64,000 bases of DNA from Bacteroides sp. GM023 (GTDB lineage: Bacteria; Bacteroidota; Bacteroidia; Bacteroidales; Bacteroidaceae): assembly GCF_014750685.1 (NCBI RefSeq), contig NZ_JAAXGE010000009.1, positions 467,623 to 531,622 on the forward strand, written 5' to 3'. Shown here one piece after another: positions 8,673 through 17,493 of the stretch (position 1 is its first letter; each line of letters starts with the position of its first letter). Both the position numbers and the translations under genes were made by a program. The notes below the pieces were generated by a model. It saw only the letters and a program-made list of their open reading frames with translations. It had not been told where the DNA came from and searched no databases.

Positions 8673-9020
8673 TTATTTTTTAGAATTAAAATATATTTTT
8701 CTTATCTCTTCCGCTTTTGTTATTTCTTTGGAAGGAGTCTTCTGGGTTTTCTTTATAAATCCATGGGTAGCAATGACTAAAGTATCTACTCCATCCACTT
8801 TATCTCAAAAAGCTAATAGTCTATATTGGTTTTTGTTATAGAGTGTCCTGAACTCCCATATATCTGTATTGTCTAATTTTTTAAAGAGTTCCGGGTCTAT
8901 AACAAATTTAGACTTTGCTATTTTGTAAATAATTTTATCTTTTACTTTTGGGGGCAATTGGTTAAGAAAATTGTCCGCTTCTTCTGAATATACTATTTTA
9001 AATTTTGCTTTTGCCTCCAT
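8673..9020 (-). pseudogene. RelE/ParE (HigB-like) toxin interrupted by an in-frame TGA
   Basis: The first 71 codons read MEAKAKFKIVYSEEADNFL and end ...NKNQYRLLAF, then meet TGA at 8805-8807. Without a frame change, the reading continues for another 43 codons (DKVDGVDTLVIATHGFIKKT and on to a Lys-rich end) to TAA at 8673. In HigB/RelE relatives the residue after the phenylalanine is usually tryptophan (AFWDK), so a single TGG-to-TGA change explains the break. The full reading frame is 115 codons. The lost part carries the His and Lys/Arg residues expected of the active region. A truncated or read-through product cannot be ruled out. Confidence 0.8.
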
Positions 9021-9040
9021 GAATTTATTTTTTTACGTAG

Positions 9041-9073
9041 CAAAGGTACTGAAAATAGTTCTATATATGGAAA
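9041..9073 (-). promoter_or_regulatory. Promoter of the toxin-antitoxin pair
   Basis: On the reverse strand TTTC (9070-9073) and TACCTTTG (9041-9048) are separated by 21 bases, a near-consensus Bacteroides promoter 20 bases before the toxin ATG at 9020. Confidence 0.55.
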
Positions 9074-9114
9074 CATCCGAGACGTTTTTTTAAGGAGTTA
9101 TATGTACTTTTCTC

Positions 9115-9783
9115 TTATTCAATTCTTTGCACCGTTACGTCCGGAAATTCCTGTATCAGGGAAAGCAGATGCCCTTCATCATTGTTACGCTTGGACTTGA
9201 TAACCATTGTCACTTGATAAAATTCCGATTCGCCCGGATGCAATGTTTCCATTTCGTAGGAGACTATCAGATAGTCCTTGGAGTTGAATCTGTCCGCTAT
9301 CAGTTTCAGCGTGTCTTTATTGGCGGTAGAGAAAGAAACCAGGGAACTTTTCATGCCGATACTTTTGAAAAGGTAACTAAGCAGTTCCAGTCCGACGAGA
9401 GTCAGCACCATGGCGGCAATACCGATGGTGTACATTCCTGCGCCGACTGCCAGTCCGATACCTGCCGTTGCCCAAATACCGGCAGCGGTCGTCAGTCCGC
9501 GGACGATCTGTTTCTGAAAGATAATAGTTCCTGCACCGATAAATCCGATGCCGCTGACGACTTGTGCCGCTACACGACTGGGATCGAGCGTGACGCTGCT
9601 TTCTTTGATAATCTCTTGAAATCCGTATTGGGAAACAATCATAATGAGGGCACTGCCCAGCGAAACGAGGAAATGAGTGCGGTATCCGGCTTCTTTGGCG
9701 CGATATTCACGGTCTAGTCCGATAATGGCTCCAAGTATTCCGGCAACTAGCAAGCGTAATACAAAATCCATATTCAACATCAT
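9115..9783 (-). CDS. MgtC/SapB family membrane protein
   Basis: The 222-residue protein has about five N-terminal membrane segments and the MgtC core motifs GAIIGLDREYRAKEAGYRTH and VSGIGFIGAGTIIF. The C-terminal 80 residues form a soluble ACT-like domain with a mix of beta strand and helix. MgtC proteins act at the inner membrane in adaptation to low magnesium and pH and in some cases modulate F-ATPase; the role here is not shown by context. Two Met codons lie at the start (MMLNMDFVLR); the first is used. It stands alone on the reverse strand. Confidence 0.9.
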   Translation of the reverse strand: MMLNMDFVLRLLVAGILGAIIGLDREYRAKEAGYRTHFLVSLGSALIMIVSQYGFQEIIKESSVTLDPSRVAAQVVSGIGFIGAGTIIFQKQIVRGLTTAAGIWATAGIGLAVGAGMYTIGIAAMVLTLVGLELLSYLFKSIGMKSSLVSFSTANKDTLKLIADRFNSKDYLIVSYEMETLHPGESEFYQVTMVIKSKRNNDEGHLLSLIQEFPDVTVQRIE

Positions 9784-9958
9784 ACGTTCGGTCTCCTTTC
9801 TGTTTTTAATTGTTTGTGGAAAAAATGCTTAGACCTATAAATATACAATTATTTCCTCTTTTTGTGTCATTAATTTAGTAATATTTGAACGTAGCCGTTG
9901 CATTTTATCGTATATTCGCACACCAAAATGAATGTTTAACTCCGTGATTGAGCGAATA

Positions 9959-10324
9959 ATGAAGAAAAGAATATTTTATATAATCAGCTTTTTGGTTATC
10001 TTTTGTATAGAGGTATTGATAGCTTTGTATGTACGTGATAATTTCGTGCGTCCTTACGTCGGCGATGTACTGGTCGTTGTATTGGTGTATAGTTTTGTGA
10101 GGATATTTCTTCCGACAGGGATACCCCGGATGCCGTTTTATGTCTTCCTTTTTGCCTGTTTTGTGGAAGTGCTCCAGTACTTTCAGTTGGTGGAGACATT
10201 GGGAATTACGAATCGTGTAGCCCGAGTTGTTTTAGGTTCTACGTTCGATTGGGCGGATATTGCCTGTTATGCGGTAGGATGTGTGCTTATTATTTTATTT
10301 GAACGATTGTTTCAACGGAAATAA
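9959..10324 (+). CDS. DUF2809-family small membrane protein
   Basis: The 121-residue protein has four hydrophobic segments and conserved DUF2809 features, including FVEVLQYF and STFDWADIACYAVGC. Function is unknown. I prefer the ATG at 9959 (MKKRIFYIISF), which starts just before the first membrane segment, to the ATG at 9932. A -7-like TATATTCG sits at 9911-9918. A bidirectional terminator follows at 10351. Confidence 0.8.
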   Translation: MKKRIFYIISFLVIFCIEVLIALYVRDNFVRPYVGDVLVVVLVYSFVRIFLPTGIPRMPFYVFLFACFVEVLQYFQLVETLGITNRVARVVLGSTFDWADIACYAVGCVLIILFERLFQRK

Positions 10325-10350
10325 CAAAAAAGTATTTCAACGAGCATAAC

Positions 10351-10397
10351 AAAAAACGGTGTGAGAATCGTACATACGACCATCACACCGTTTTTTT
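10351..10397. terminator. Bidirectional Rho-independent terminator
   Basis: A 9-bp perfect stem (acggtgtga, 10356-10364, with 10383-10391) is flanked by an A run on the left and a T run on the right. It serves the forward DUF2809 gene and the reverse GH2 gene that converge here. Confidence 0.85.
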
Positions 10398-10422
10398 ATT
10401 TTATAGGATACTGCTTGCCTTC

Positions 10423-12924
10423 TTATCGGCTTTCAATCTCCAATACACCTTTCGCCAATCCTTTTCCCGTAGCTTCCAGTGTGATTTTTCCCGGCTTGTC
10501 CGTTGAAGAAACGATAGCAGTCATCATGCCGTTGAATACCTTCATCTTCGGAGTTTGGAACGATTCGAGCGAAGCAGGGTTGCCATTGGCTCCTGCGCGG
10601 TATGTTCCTGCGCCTTTCACTTTGAAGCTGATAAGATTGTCGGCCAGCGGACATAGATTTCCGTCTTTATCCACTACTCTGACGGTGACAAATGACAGGT
10701 CTTTTCCGTCCGCTTTAATTTGTGCGCGGTCGGGAACCAGTTCGATATGATGCGGTTTTCCGGCTGTGTGGATTTCCTTTTCGGCAACGGCTTTGCCGTC
10801 TTTATCATAAGCCACCACTTTCACTGTGCCCGGCTCATATTTGGTGTCCATCCACATCAGGCGATAACGCTGCTGACGTTTGAGGTTAGCCATTGAAGCC
10901 GAATCGGCACTGTTGTCTATCGTCACGGAGAGATCTTTCGTGCGTTTGCCTTGACTCTTGCCGTTGATAAACAGTTCGGCGGATGGATGGTTGGTGTAGA
11001 CAAATACAGGTACTACTTCTCCTTCGTGTCCTTCCCAATTCCAGTGGGGTAGGATATGGAGCGTTTCTTCTTCCTTGTTCCAATGACTGCGATAGAGATA
11101 ATAACGGTCTTTCGGCAATCCGGCAAGGTCGATGATGCCGAAGAGGGAAGAGTGGCTGGGCCAGTCAGTATAATAAGGAGTCGGTTCACCCAGATAGTCG
11201 AATCCCGTCCATACGAATTCTCCGATGCAATAGGGCAGGTCTTCATGCTGAATGAAATCATCTTCGGGCAGATTAGACCATCCGCAGTGTTCTACGTCAT
11301 AAGAAGAAGCCTGATGGTCGGGATATTTCTGCATGGAACGGCGGGCAACAGGCAGTTTGTATACACCGCGTGAGCTGAGTGTAGAAGCCGTCTCACTGCC
11401 CAGGATAATCTGCTGCGGGAGTTTCTTGTAATTCTCCTGATACTTGTGCGGACGATAGTTGAATCCGGCTATGTCCATCACGGCAGCCATATTGTTGTTT
11501 ACTACGGCATCAGGAGCGTCCATACCTTGAGTGACGGGACGCGTAGGGTCTTCACGGTGGCAGATGTCTTGCAGGAAACGGGAAAGTTTCGGGCCCCGGT
11601 CACCATTCCACTGGTCGGGAACTTCATTGCCAATACACCACATCACCACACTGGGACTGTTGCGGAATTGATGAAGAAGATTTACCAAATCCTTCTCTGC
11701 CCATTTGTCGAAAACTTTGTGATAACCGTTCTGTAATTTGGCACCTTTCCATTCGTCGAATGATTCCGACATCACCATCATACCCATTTCGTCGCAGGCA
11801 CGAATCAATTCCGGCGCAGGCATGTTGTGGGAAGTGCGGATGGCGTTGCAACCCATATCCTTCAAGATACGTATCTGCCGACGGATACCGGCTTCGTTGG
11901 CAATGCCGCCTAAAGGCCCTAAGTCATGGTGATTGCAGAGGCCTTTGAACATAGTGCGTTCTCCGTTCAGATAAAATCCTTTGTTCGGGATGATTTCGAT
12001 GGAACGGATACCGAAAGGCGTGGTGTATTCGTCTTTCAGCGTGTTTCCTTCGTACACTTTGGATACGGCGGAGTAGAGTGACGGTGAGTCAGGCGACCAA
12101 AGCAGGGGAGCGTCTACTACGAAGTTCTGTTCAAATACTTTTCCGTCATACTTCGTTCCTTTCTCCCCGCTGGTGGCTACTACTTTGCCGTCGGGAGTTT
12201 TCAACTCGGTCACGATGCGATAATCCGTGAGGGACTTGCCGGACGGAATTTCGAGACTGGTTTTCAAGTTTACCTTGGCAAACTCCTTTTTCACGACCGG
12301 AGTAGTCAGTTGCGTTCCCCATGTCGGGATGTGGGCGTCTTCGTTAATCACCAGATGAACATTCCGGTAAAGACCTGCGCCCGGATACCAGCGTGAAGAT
12401 TCGGTTTCGTTCTCCAGGCGGATGGCTAATGTGTTCTGTTCATTCGCTTTGAGGTAAGGGGTAGCGTCGATGCTGAAGGAGTTGTAACCATAGGGCCAGT
12501 AGCCGGCTTCTTGTCCGTTGATGTAGACACGGGCGTGGCTCATGGCTCCATCAAGAATAAGAGTTGCTTTCTTGCCGGAAGAGAAACCCGGAGCTTCGAA
12601 GTTCAGGCGATACCAGCCCACTCCGACAAAGGGAAGTCCGCCGGTACGACCTGCGTGTTCCAACGCTTCTTTCTGTCCGTCTTGGGTGATGGCTACTTTT
12701 TGCTTGTCGTTGTCGATGCTGAAAGGGCCGTAGATAGCCCAGTCGTGCGGGACGGTGACAGATTGCCACTTGGTGTCGTCATACTGTTTCTGACTGAAAT
12801 TCTTGTCGTCTTCACGAGTGAATTTCCATCCTTTCTCAAAGGTTTGTGAGGTACGTACTTGTGCGTTGACAAGTGTCGGCAAAGCTACCAGGAGAGCTGC
12901 TGCGATTTTAAGATGTTTATTCAT
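10423..12924 (-). CDS. Glycoside hydrolase family 2 protein (beta-galactosidase-like), secreted
   Basis: The 833-residue protein has a signal peptide (MNKHLKIAAALLVALPTLVNAQ) and the GH2 layout: sugar-binding jelly roll (about 25-210), immunoglobulin-like domain (about 215-310), TIM barrel (about 310-600) and C-terminal beta domains with a DUF4982-like section. The acid/base Glu434 is in CIGNEVPDQW and the nucleophile Glu511 in ILGSETAST. It cleaves a beta-linked sugar, most likely galactose, in the periplasm. The usual SusC/SusD partners are not beside it; the pair at 37.8-42.7 kb is too far to imply a shared locus. It follows the potassium channel gene by 42 bases on the same strand. Confidence 0.92.
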   Translation of the reverse strand: MNKHLKIAAALLVALPTLVNAQVRTSQTFEKGWKFTREDDKNFSQKQYDDTKWQSVTVPHDWAIYGPFSIDNDKQKVAITQDGQKEALEHAGRTGGLPFVGVGWYRLNFEAPGFSSGKKATLILDGAMSHARVYINGQEAGYWPYGYNSFSIDATPYLKANEQNTLAIRLENETESSRWYPGAGLYRNVHLVINEDAHIPTWGTQLTTPVVKKEFAKVNLKTSLEIPSGKSLTDYRIVTELKTPDGKVVATSGEKGTKYDGKVFEQNFVVDAPLLWSPDSPSLYSAVSKVYEGNTLKDEYTTPFGIRSIEIIPNKGFYLNGERTMFKGLCNHHDLGPLGGIANEAGIRRQIRILKDMGCNAIRTSHNMPAPELIRACDEMGMMVMSESFDEWKGAKLQNGYHKVFDKWAEKDLVNLLHQFRNSPSVVMWCIGNEVPDQWNGDRGPKLSRFLQDICHREDPTRPVTQGMDAPDAVVNNNMAAVMDIAGFNYRPHKYQENYKKLPQQIILGSETASTLSSRGVYKLPVARRSMQKYPDHQASSYDVEHCGWSNLPEDDFIQHEDLPYCIGEFVWTGFDYLGEPTPYYTDWPSHSSLFGIIDLAGLPKDRYYLYRSHWNKEEETLHILPHWNWEGHEGEVVPVFVYTNHPSAELFINGKSQGKRTKDLSVTIDNSADSASMANLKRQQRYRLMWMDTKYEPGTVKVVAYDKDGKAVAEKEIHTAGKPHHIELVPDRAQIKADGKDLSFVTVRVVDKDGNLCPLADNLISFKVKGAGTYRAGANGNPASLESFQTPKMKVFNGMMTAIVSSTDKPGKITLEATGKGLAKGVLEIESR

Positions 12925-12966
12925 ATATATGGGGGTTAGAAAATGTTTTTCATTTTTTGTTTTGGG

Positions 12967-13869
12967 TTATGTGTTGGCTTTCACTTCGTCTTTTGTTTCG
13001 TCTTTCGGAATTTCTTTGGCGTCGGACGGGTTCAGGCTGCTTCCGCAGTATTTGCAGAATTCGGCGTTGTCCTCATGCCCGGAACGGTGGCAGTTGGGAC
13101 ATTCTTTGTCTCTTCTGCGCTTGTAATCTTTCATCATAGAAGCCGATACGATACCCGTCGGCACGGCGATGATGGTGTAACCGATAAGCATCACGCAGGC
13201 GGAAAGGAACTTTCCCAAACCGGTGGCGGGAGTGATGTCTCCGTAGCCTACGGTAGTCATGGTGACGATGGCCCAGTAAATGCTGTTCGGGATATTGTTG
13301 AACTGGGAATTGGGTTGCGTACCTTCAATCATGTACATCAGTGTCCCGATGGACGTCACCAGGATGACGACAAACATGAAAAACACCGCTATCTTTTTGC
13401 TACTTTCGCGAAGGGCGGTGAGCAGTCGTTCGCCTTCGTTCAGGAAGTTGAATAACTTGAATACACGGAATACCCGTATCAACCGGAAGGCACGGATGAT
13501 GAGCAGATAGCGTGCGCCCGGGAAAATCAGACCGATATAGAGCGGCAAGGTAGCCAGTAGGTCGACGATGCCGAAGAAGCTAAAAATGTATTTTCGGGGA
13601 CGGGGCGAGCAATAGATTCTCGTTAGATACTCGAAGGTAAAGAAAGCGGTGAAAAGATATTCTAGTATGACGAATGGAGTGGACAGGTATGTGGGAAGCC
13701 CTTTCAGGCTTTCGATAATGACGAGTAACACACTGGTCAGGATACAGCCGATAAGAATCACATCGAACAGTTTTCCTGCGGGAGTGTCCGATTCGAAGAT
13801 GATGACGTATAACTTTCGTTTCAGTTTATCGTCATGCAAAAAACGTTGGATTCTTTCTTTCAGTTTCAT
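12967..13869 (-). CDS. Voltage-gated potassium channel family ion transporter
   Basis: The 300-residue protein has six membrane segments. S4 carries regularly spaced arginines (IIRAFRLIRVFRVFKLF), and the pore has the potassium selectivity signature TMTTVGYGDITP. After S6 there is a cytoplasmic tail with a small zinc ribbon, CPNCHRSGHEDNAEFCKYCG, which is not part of the basic channel fold and may regulate gating. The last 20 residues are Lys/Glu/Asp-rich. Potassium selectivity follows directly from TVGYGD. The gene lies between the lytic transglycosylase and GH2 genes, all on the reverse strand with gaps of about 110 and 42 bases. Confidence 0.92.
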   Translation of the reverse strand: MKLKERIQRFLHDDKLKRKLYVIIFESDTPAGKLFDVILIGCILTSVLLVIIESLKGLPTYLSTPFVILEYLFTAFFTFEYLTRIYCSPRPRKYIFSFFGIVDLLATLPLYIGLIFPGARYLLIIRAFRLIRVFRVFKLFNFLNEGERLLTALRESSKKIAVFFMFVVILVTSIGTLMYMIEGTQPNSQFNNIPNSIYWAIVTMTTVGYGDITPATGLGKFLSACVMLIGYTIIAVPTGIVSASMMKDYKRRRDKECPNCHRSGHEDNAEFCKYCGSSLNPSDAKEIPKDETKDEVKANT

Positions 13870-13980
13870 AATAAAAATGTGTCTCGGATGAAATACTCTA
13901 TTCTTTCATTCTTTGTCCTTTGTTCTTTGTCTTTTCTCCTTTCTCCTTTGTCCCGGCTTATCAGACGTGTTCTGACGATA

Positions 13981-14970
13981 TTAATCAATCACCCAGTTTT
14001 TGTTGTAGGCAACTGTCTTTTGCGGGTCGTAGTACATTCCTTCTTGTGTGGGAATATGGAGAATGTAAGTCTTTCCGGTTTTGTTCTTCAGTGAAGTGTC
14101 ACGCAGCCACGGGTTGGCGTCACGGAGTTGTGCGTAGGTGATGCCTTGTTGCTTGGCGTAGTCGCTCAAGTTGTCGATGGGGGTGCTGACGGTCACTTTC
14201 TTGTACGGGATGGGCGGGTAGAGATGTTCTCTTTTCAGCAGGAAGCCGTAGCGCTGCGGGTTGTTGAATATCTCTTTGGCAGCCAATAGGCGAAACATAT
14301 AGCGGGAGGTTTCTTCTACCAGCCATAAGTCCATGGCATGACTTGCCAGTTGCTTGTCGAGTTGGGAAGAGATACGTGCCTGTCCGGCGTTGTAGGCGGC
14401 GGATACGGCCATCCAGTCACCATATTTGGCGTATGCTTGTTTGAAGTATTTGCAGGCGGCGACGGTTGCTTTTTCAATATTGTAGCGTTCGTCTACATTG
14501 TCGTTTACTTCCAGTCCGAATTCCCGTCCGGTGGTGGGCATGAACTGCCATAGTCCGGCAGCTCCGGCAGGGGAGCGGGCGATGTTGTTCAGATTACTTT
14601 CAATCACCATCAGGTATTTGAAGTCGTCGGGGATACCGTTCGCTTTCAATATCGGTTCCACGATGGGGAAGTAACGGTTGGCACGCTTTATCAGAAGCAT
14701 GGTAGTGGAGTGCATATAGGTAAAAGCCATCATCTCGCGGTCCATCCGTTCGCGGCGGTCGTAGCGGCGAAGGTCGATGGTAGTTCCATCGAAAGTGACT
14801 TGGGTAGGTACGGTGGGAGAGGTGACACAATAGGGCACTTCCGACTTTGCCGAATGCTGTTCATTAACTTGGCTGCTACCTATCAAAGTAGGGACGGTAG
14901 CACCGATACAGAACACTAATATCAGAGTAAGGATATAGTTGATTTTAGTTTGTTTCTTCATTTCATTCAT
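13981..14970 (-). CDS. Lytic transglycosylase (MltD-like, SLT domain)
   Basis: The 329-residue protein has an N-terminal membrane anchor or signal (about residues 10-30) and an SLT lysozyme-like domain. The catalytic glutamate is Glu124 in MVIESNLNNIARSP, followed by AGAAGLWQFMPTTGRE and VSAAYNAGQARI, all diagnostic. The last 80 residues contain a degenerate LysM-like repeat (TPIDNLSDYAKQQGITYAQL). It cleaves peptidoglycan glycan strands in the periplasm. Start: ATG at 14970 or 14961 (MKKQTK); both fit. Confidence 0.9.
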   Translation of the reverse strand: MNEMKKQTKINYILTLILVFCIGATVPTLIGSSQVNEQHSAKSEVPYCVTSPTVPTQVTFDGTTIDLRRYDRRERMDREMMAFTYMHSTTMLLIKRANRYFPIVEPILKANGIPDDFKYLMVIESNLNNIARSPAGAAGLWQFMPTTGREFGLEVNDNVDERYNIEKATVAACKYFKQAYAKYGDWMAVSAAYNAGQARISSQLDKQLASHAMDLWLVEETSRYMFRLLAAKEIFNNPQRYGFLLKREHLYPPIPYKKVTVSTPIDNLSDYAKQQGITYAQLRDANPWLRDTSLKNKTGKTYILHIPTQEGMYYDPQKTVAYNKNWVID

Positions 14971-15014
14971 AATTTTAGTTTGATAAGTAGTCCTTGAACA
15001 TAACTTATATTTGA

Positions 15015-15133
15015 CTTAAAGCAATCATACTTAGAGCGATTACGCTTAAAACAATCATACTTAAAACAATCATACTTAAAACAATCACGCCTAAGACAAT
15101 CATGTTTAAATCTATCGACTTAAAGCCATTATG
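15015..15133. repeat. 15-bp tandem repeat, about eight degenerate units
   Basis: Units with the consensus cttaaaacaatcata run head to tail from 15015 to 15133. Units at 15045-15059 and 15060-15074 are identical; the others differ by one to seven bases and one has lost a base. The array lies in the promoter region of the reverse-strand lytic transglycosylase gene (ATG at 14970) and downstream of the Fpg-like gene. It is too short and close-packed for CRISPR. Confidence 0.85.
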
Positions 15134-15135
15134 CC

Positions 15136-15168
15136 GCAAGGAAACCTTGCTCCAGCGCTACGCTGGAG
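15136..15168 (-). terminator. Two back-to-back perfect hairpins after the Fpg-like gene
   Basis: gcaagg-aaa-ccttgc (15136-15150) and ctccagcg-cta-cgctggag (15150-15168) are perfect stems of 6 and 8 bp with 3-base loops. They begin 10 bases beyond the stop of the reverse-strand gene at 15178. There is no T run, so termination would not be of the classical type. Confidence 0.55.
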
Positions 15169-15177
15169 CTGGCGGCG

Positions 15178-16017
15178 CTATGCTGGCGGCTGGCAGCCTC
15201 GGCAGTAGTAGATGCTGCCGCCGAGGTAGTTCTCTTTTACGATGGTTTCTCCGCAACGGGGACAGGCTGTGCCGGCGGTGTCTTTCGACAGGCAGGCTAC
15301 GTATTTGCCACTTTCTCCGAAGAGGTCGGTTTCCGTGCTTCGTCCACCTTGGCGGTATAAGTCGTTCATTGTCTCCTTTACTTGATAGAACAAATTTTCT
15401 TTCTCTTTGTCAGTCAGTTCGGCGATTTTTTTCTTCGGATGGATGCGGGTATGGTAAAGAATATCCTGCAAAACGCCGTTTCCAAGTCCGGGAATGGTCT
15501 GTTCGGTGGCTAGAAAAGCTTTGGCAGATTTCTTTTGTGCACTTTCCGCGTTGATGAGTCCGAGGAAATATTCTTTGGTGAAGTCGTCGGACATCACTTG
15601 CGGTTTACTTTTGGCAGTGAGGTAATAATCGGAGAGACTACCTGCGGTGGCATCTTTGTCATAACACATCATTCCGCCGTACATACGCACGGAAGCTACC
15701 AGGCAACTCTCGTCCTCAAAAGCAATGAGCAACTGATGTTTGGCGGGCAACTTCGTCCCCGGAGACAGATAACGCAAGTTCACACCATCCGTCAGTACGA
15801 GGACTTTGTCGCCTATCGTTATCTCCACCATGCCGCCTTGCGACTGCGCATGGTCTATTGTCTTGTCGGACAGCCACTCAGTATATTCATCCGCGCTGCC
15901 TGTAAACCAGGCAAACTTGTGCGGACTGAATTGTGTGTACACATCCGTTATTTTTTTTCCTCTGACCGTTTCGTTCAACTGTTCGCTAAGAATGCGGGCT
16001 TCGGGGGCTTCTATCAT
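15178..16017 (-). CDS. Fpg/Nei family DNA glycosylase-like protein with non-canonical N-terminus
   Basis: The 279-residue protein has the Fpg/Nei layout: N-terminal beta sandwich, helix-two-turn-helix (EQTIPGLGNGVLQDILYHTR) and a C-terminal zinc finger with CPRCG and CRGCQ. Standard Fpg begins Pro-Glu after Met removal, and the proline is the catalytic nucleophile. This one begins MIEAPEARIL, so the usual Pro1 is replaced by Ile with Pro at position 5. A subgroup with this start exists among bacteria annotated as endonuclease VIII-like; its activity is not settled to my knowledge. Role: probable oxidised-base recognition. A -7 box lies upstream at 16052-16059. Confidence 0.85.
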   Translation of the reverse strand: MIEAPEARILSEQLNETVRGKKITDVYTQFSPHKFAWFTGSADEYTEWLSDKTIDHAQSQGGMVEITIGDKVLVLTDGVNLRYLSPGTKLPAKHQLLIAFEDESCLVASVRMYGGMMCYDKDATAGSLSDYYLTAKSKPQVMSDDFTKEYFLGLINAESAQKKSAKAFLATEQTIPGLGNGVLQDILYHTRIHPKKKIAELTDKEKENLFYQVKETMNDLYRQGGRSTETDLFGESGKYVACLSKDTAGTACPRCGETIVKENYLGGSIYYCRGCQPPA

Positions 16018-16051
16018 ATTGATTTTCCTTTCAATGTTTAAGTCTACCTTG

Positions 16052-16081
16052 CAAAGATAACCTCATTTTGTTTTTTTCAAA
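16052..16081 (-). promoter_or_regulatory. Promoter of the Fpg-like gene
   Basis: On the reverse strand TTTG (16078-16081) and TATCTTTG (16052-16059) are 18 bases apart, one short of the usual 19-21, 35 bases before the ATG at 16017. Confidence 0.6.
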
Positions 16082-16140
16082 GAACTTTTCCTGCATTTTA
16101 TACGTTTTTCTAGTAGAGTTGAATATACAATAGAATTAAG

Positions 16141-17454
16141 ATGAATATAGGAATGACCGGAGCCACCGGATATATAGGTAAACATCTCTCCAATTATCTG
16201 ACCGAAAAGGGCGGACATCGTGTGATTCCTTTGGGAAGGTCGATGTTTCGCGAGGGTATGTCCGGACATTTGATTCAGACGCTGGCACATTGCGATGTTA
16301 TCATCAACCTGGCAGGAGCACCGATTAACAAACGTTGGACGCCGGAGCATAGGCAAGAACTTTTCGACAGCCGCATAGTCGTCACGCACCGCATTATCCG
16401 TGCGTTGAATGCTGTCAGGACAAAACCGAAGCTAATGATTTCCGCTTCTGCCGTAGGATATTATCCTGCGATGGCGGAAGTGGACGAATATACCCGTACG
16501 CGGGGAGACGGCTTCTTGTCCGACCTTTGTTATGCCTGGGAAAAAGAAGCGAAACGTTGTCCGGAACATACGCGGCTTGTCATCACACGTTTCGGCGTTG
16601 TGCTTTCACCGGATGGGGGAGCAATGCAACAGATGCTTCGACCGTTGCAGGCAACGAAGATTTCCGCTGCCATCGGCCCCGGCAATCAGCCTTTCCCGTG
16701 GATAGATATGCGCGACCTCTGCCGGGCAATGGAATTTTTTATCACTCATGAGGAAACACGCGGGGTATTCAACCTGGTTGCTCCGCAACAAATTTCCCAA
16801 TATACTTTTGCCCGTGAGATGGGGAAAGCCTATCATGCATGGACAACAATTGTCGTTCCGCAAACGTTGTTTCGGATGCTGTATGGCGAAGCGGCTTCTT
16901 TCCTTACATCTGGCCAGCGGGTTCGCCCCACCCGGCTTCAAGAAGCAGGATTCCGCTTCTCCGTCCCCAATGTAGAACGGCTTTTCAAGGGAACCGACCA
17001 TAGTACGGTTCCGGCTCTCGACTTACATCGCTATATGGGACTTTGGTACGAGATAGCCCGTTACGAGAATCGTTTCGAGCATGGATTGGTGGATGTGACT
17101 GCCACGTATACGCTTCGTCCCGATGGCTCTGTCCGTGTGGAGAATCGCGGATGCAAGCGCAACTCTCCCTATGATATTTGCAAGACTGCCAACGGGCACG
17201 CCAAGATTCCCGACCCTTCGCAGCCGGGCAAACTGAAGGTTTCTTTCTTCCTCAACTTCTATTCGGACTATTACGTATTGGAGTTGGACAGTGAGAACTA
17301 CAACTATGCGCTCGTAGGCAGCAGCACCGACAAGTATCTGTGGATATTGAGCCGGACACCGCAACTGCCGGAAGATATAAAGAAAAAACTCGTCACCGCT
17401 GCCGAACGCCGCGGCTACGATACAAACCGCTTGCAATGGATTGAACAATTCTGA
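16141..17454 (+). CDS. TIGR01777-family SDR fused to a C-terminal lipocalin domain
   Basis: Residues 1-285 form an epimerase-like NAD(P)-binding protein of the TIGR01777/YfcH family. It starts MNIGMTGATGYIGKHL (GxxGxxG) and has the C-terminal DUF1731 signature (RVRPTRLQEAGFRF). Residues about 290-437 form a Blc-like lipocalin, recognised by YMGLWYEIARYENRFEHGL and later FFLNFYSDYYVLELD. There is no stop or frame change between the two parts, so it is a true fusion. There is no signal peptide, so the lipocalin part stays in the cytoplasm, unlike outer-membrane Blc. A small hydrophobic ligand might be handed between domains; that is inference. Confidence 0.88.
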   Translation: MNIGMTGATGYIGKHLSNYLTEKGGHRVIPLGRSMFREGMSGHLIQTLAHCDVIINLAGAPINKRWTPEHRQELFDSRIVVTHRIIRALNAVRTKPKLMISASAVGYYPAMAEVDEYTRTRGDGFLSDLCYAWEKEAKRCPEHTRLVITRFGVVLSPDGGAMQQMLRPLQATKISAAIGPGNQPFPWIDMRDLCRAMEFFITHEETRGVFNLVAPQQISQYTFAREMGKAYHAWTTIVVPQTLFRMLYGEAASFLTSGQRVRPTRLQEAGFRFSVPNVERLFKGTDHSTVPALDLHRYMGLWYEIARYENRFEHGLVDVTATYTLRPDGSVRVENRGCKRNSPYDICKTANGHAKIPDPSQPGKLKVSFFLNFYSDYYVLELDSENYNYALVGSSTDKYLWILSRTPQLPEDIKKKLVTAAERRGYDTNRLQWIEQF

Positions 17455-17493
17455 TTGCAACGAATAGAACAACTTTTAAAAACAGATAGCATT

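Noticed and set aside
8805..8807. TGA as selenocysteine in the RelE-like toxin
   Set aside because: No selenocysteine insertion structure is seen, and the family has tryptophan here, which a single base change explains.
10423..12924. Polysaccharide locus combining the GH2 gene with the SusC/SusD pair
   Set aside because: They are 25 kb apart with many unrelated genes between, on separate transcripts.
15015..15133. CRISPR array
   Set aside because: Units are 15 bp and contiguous with no unique spacers and no cas genes.
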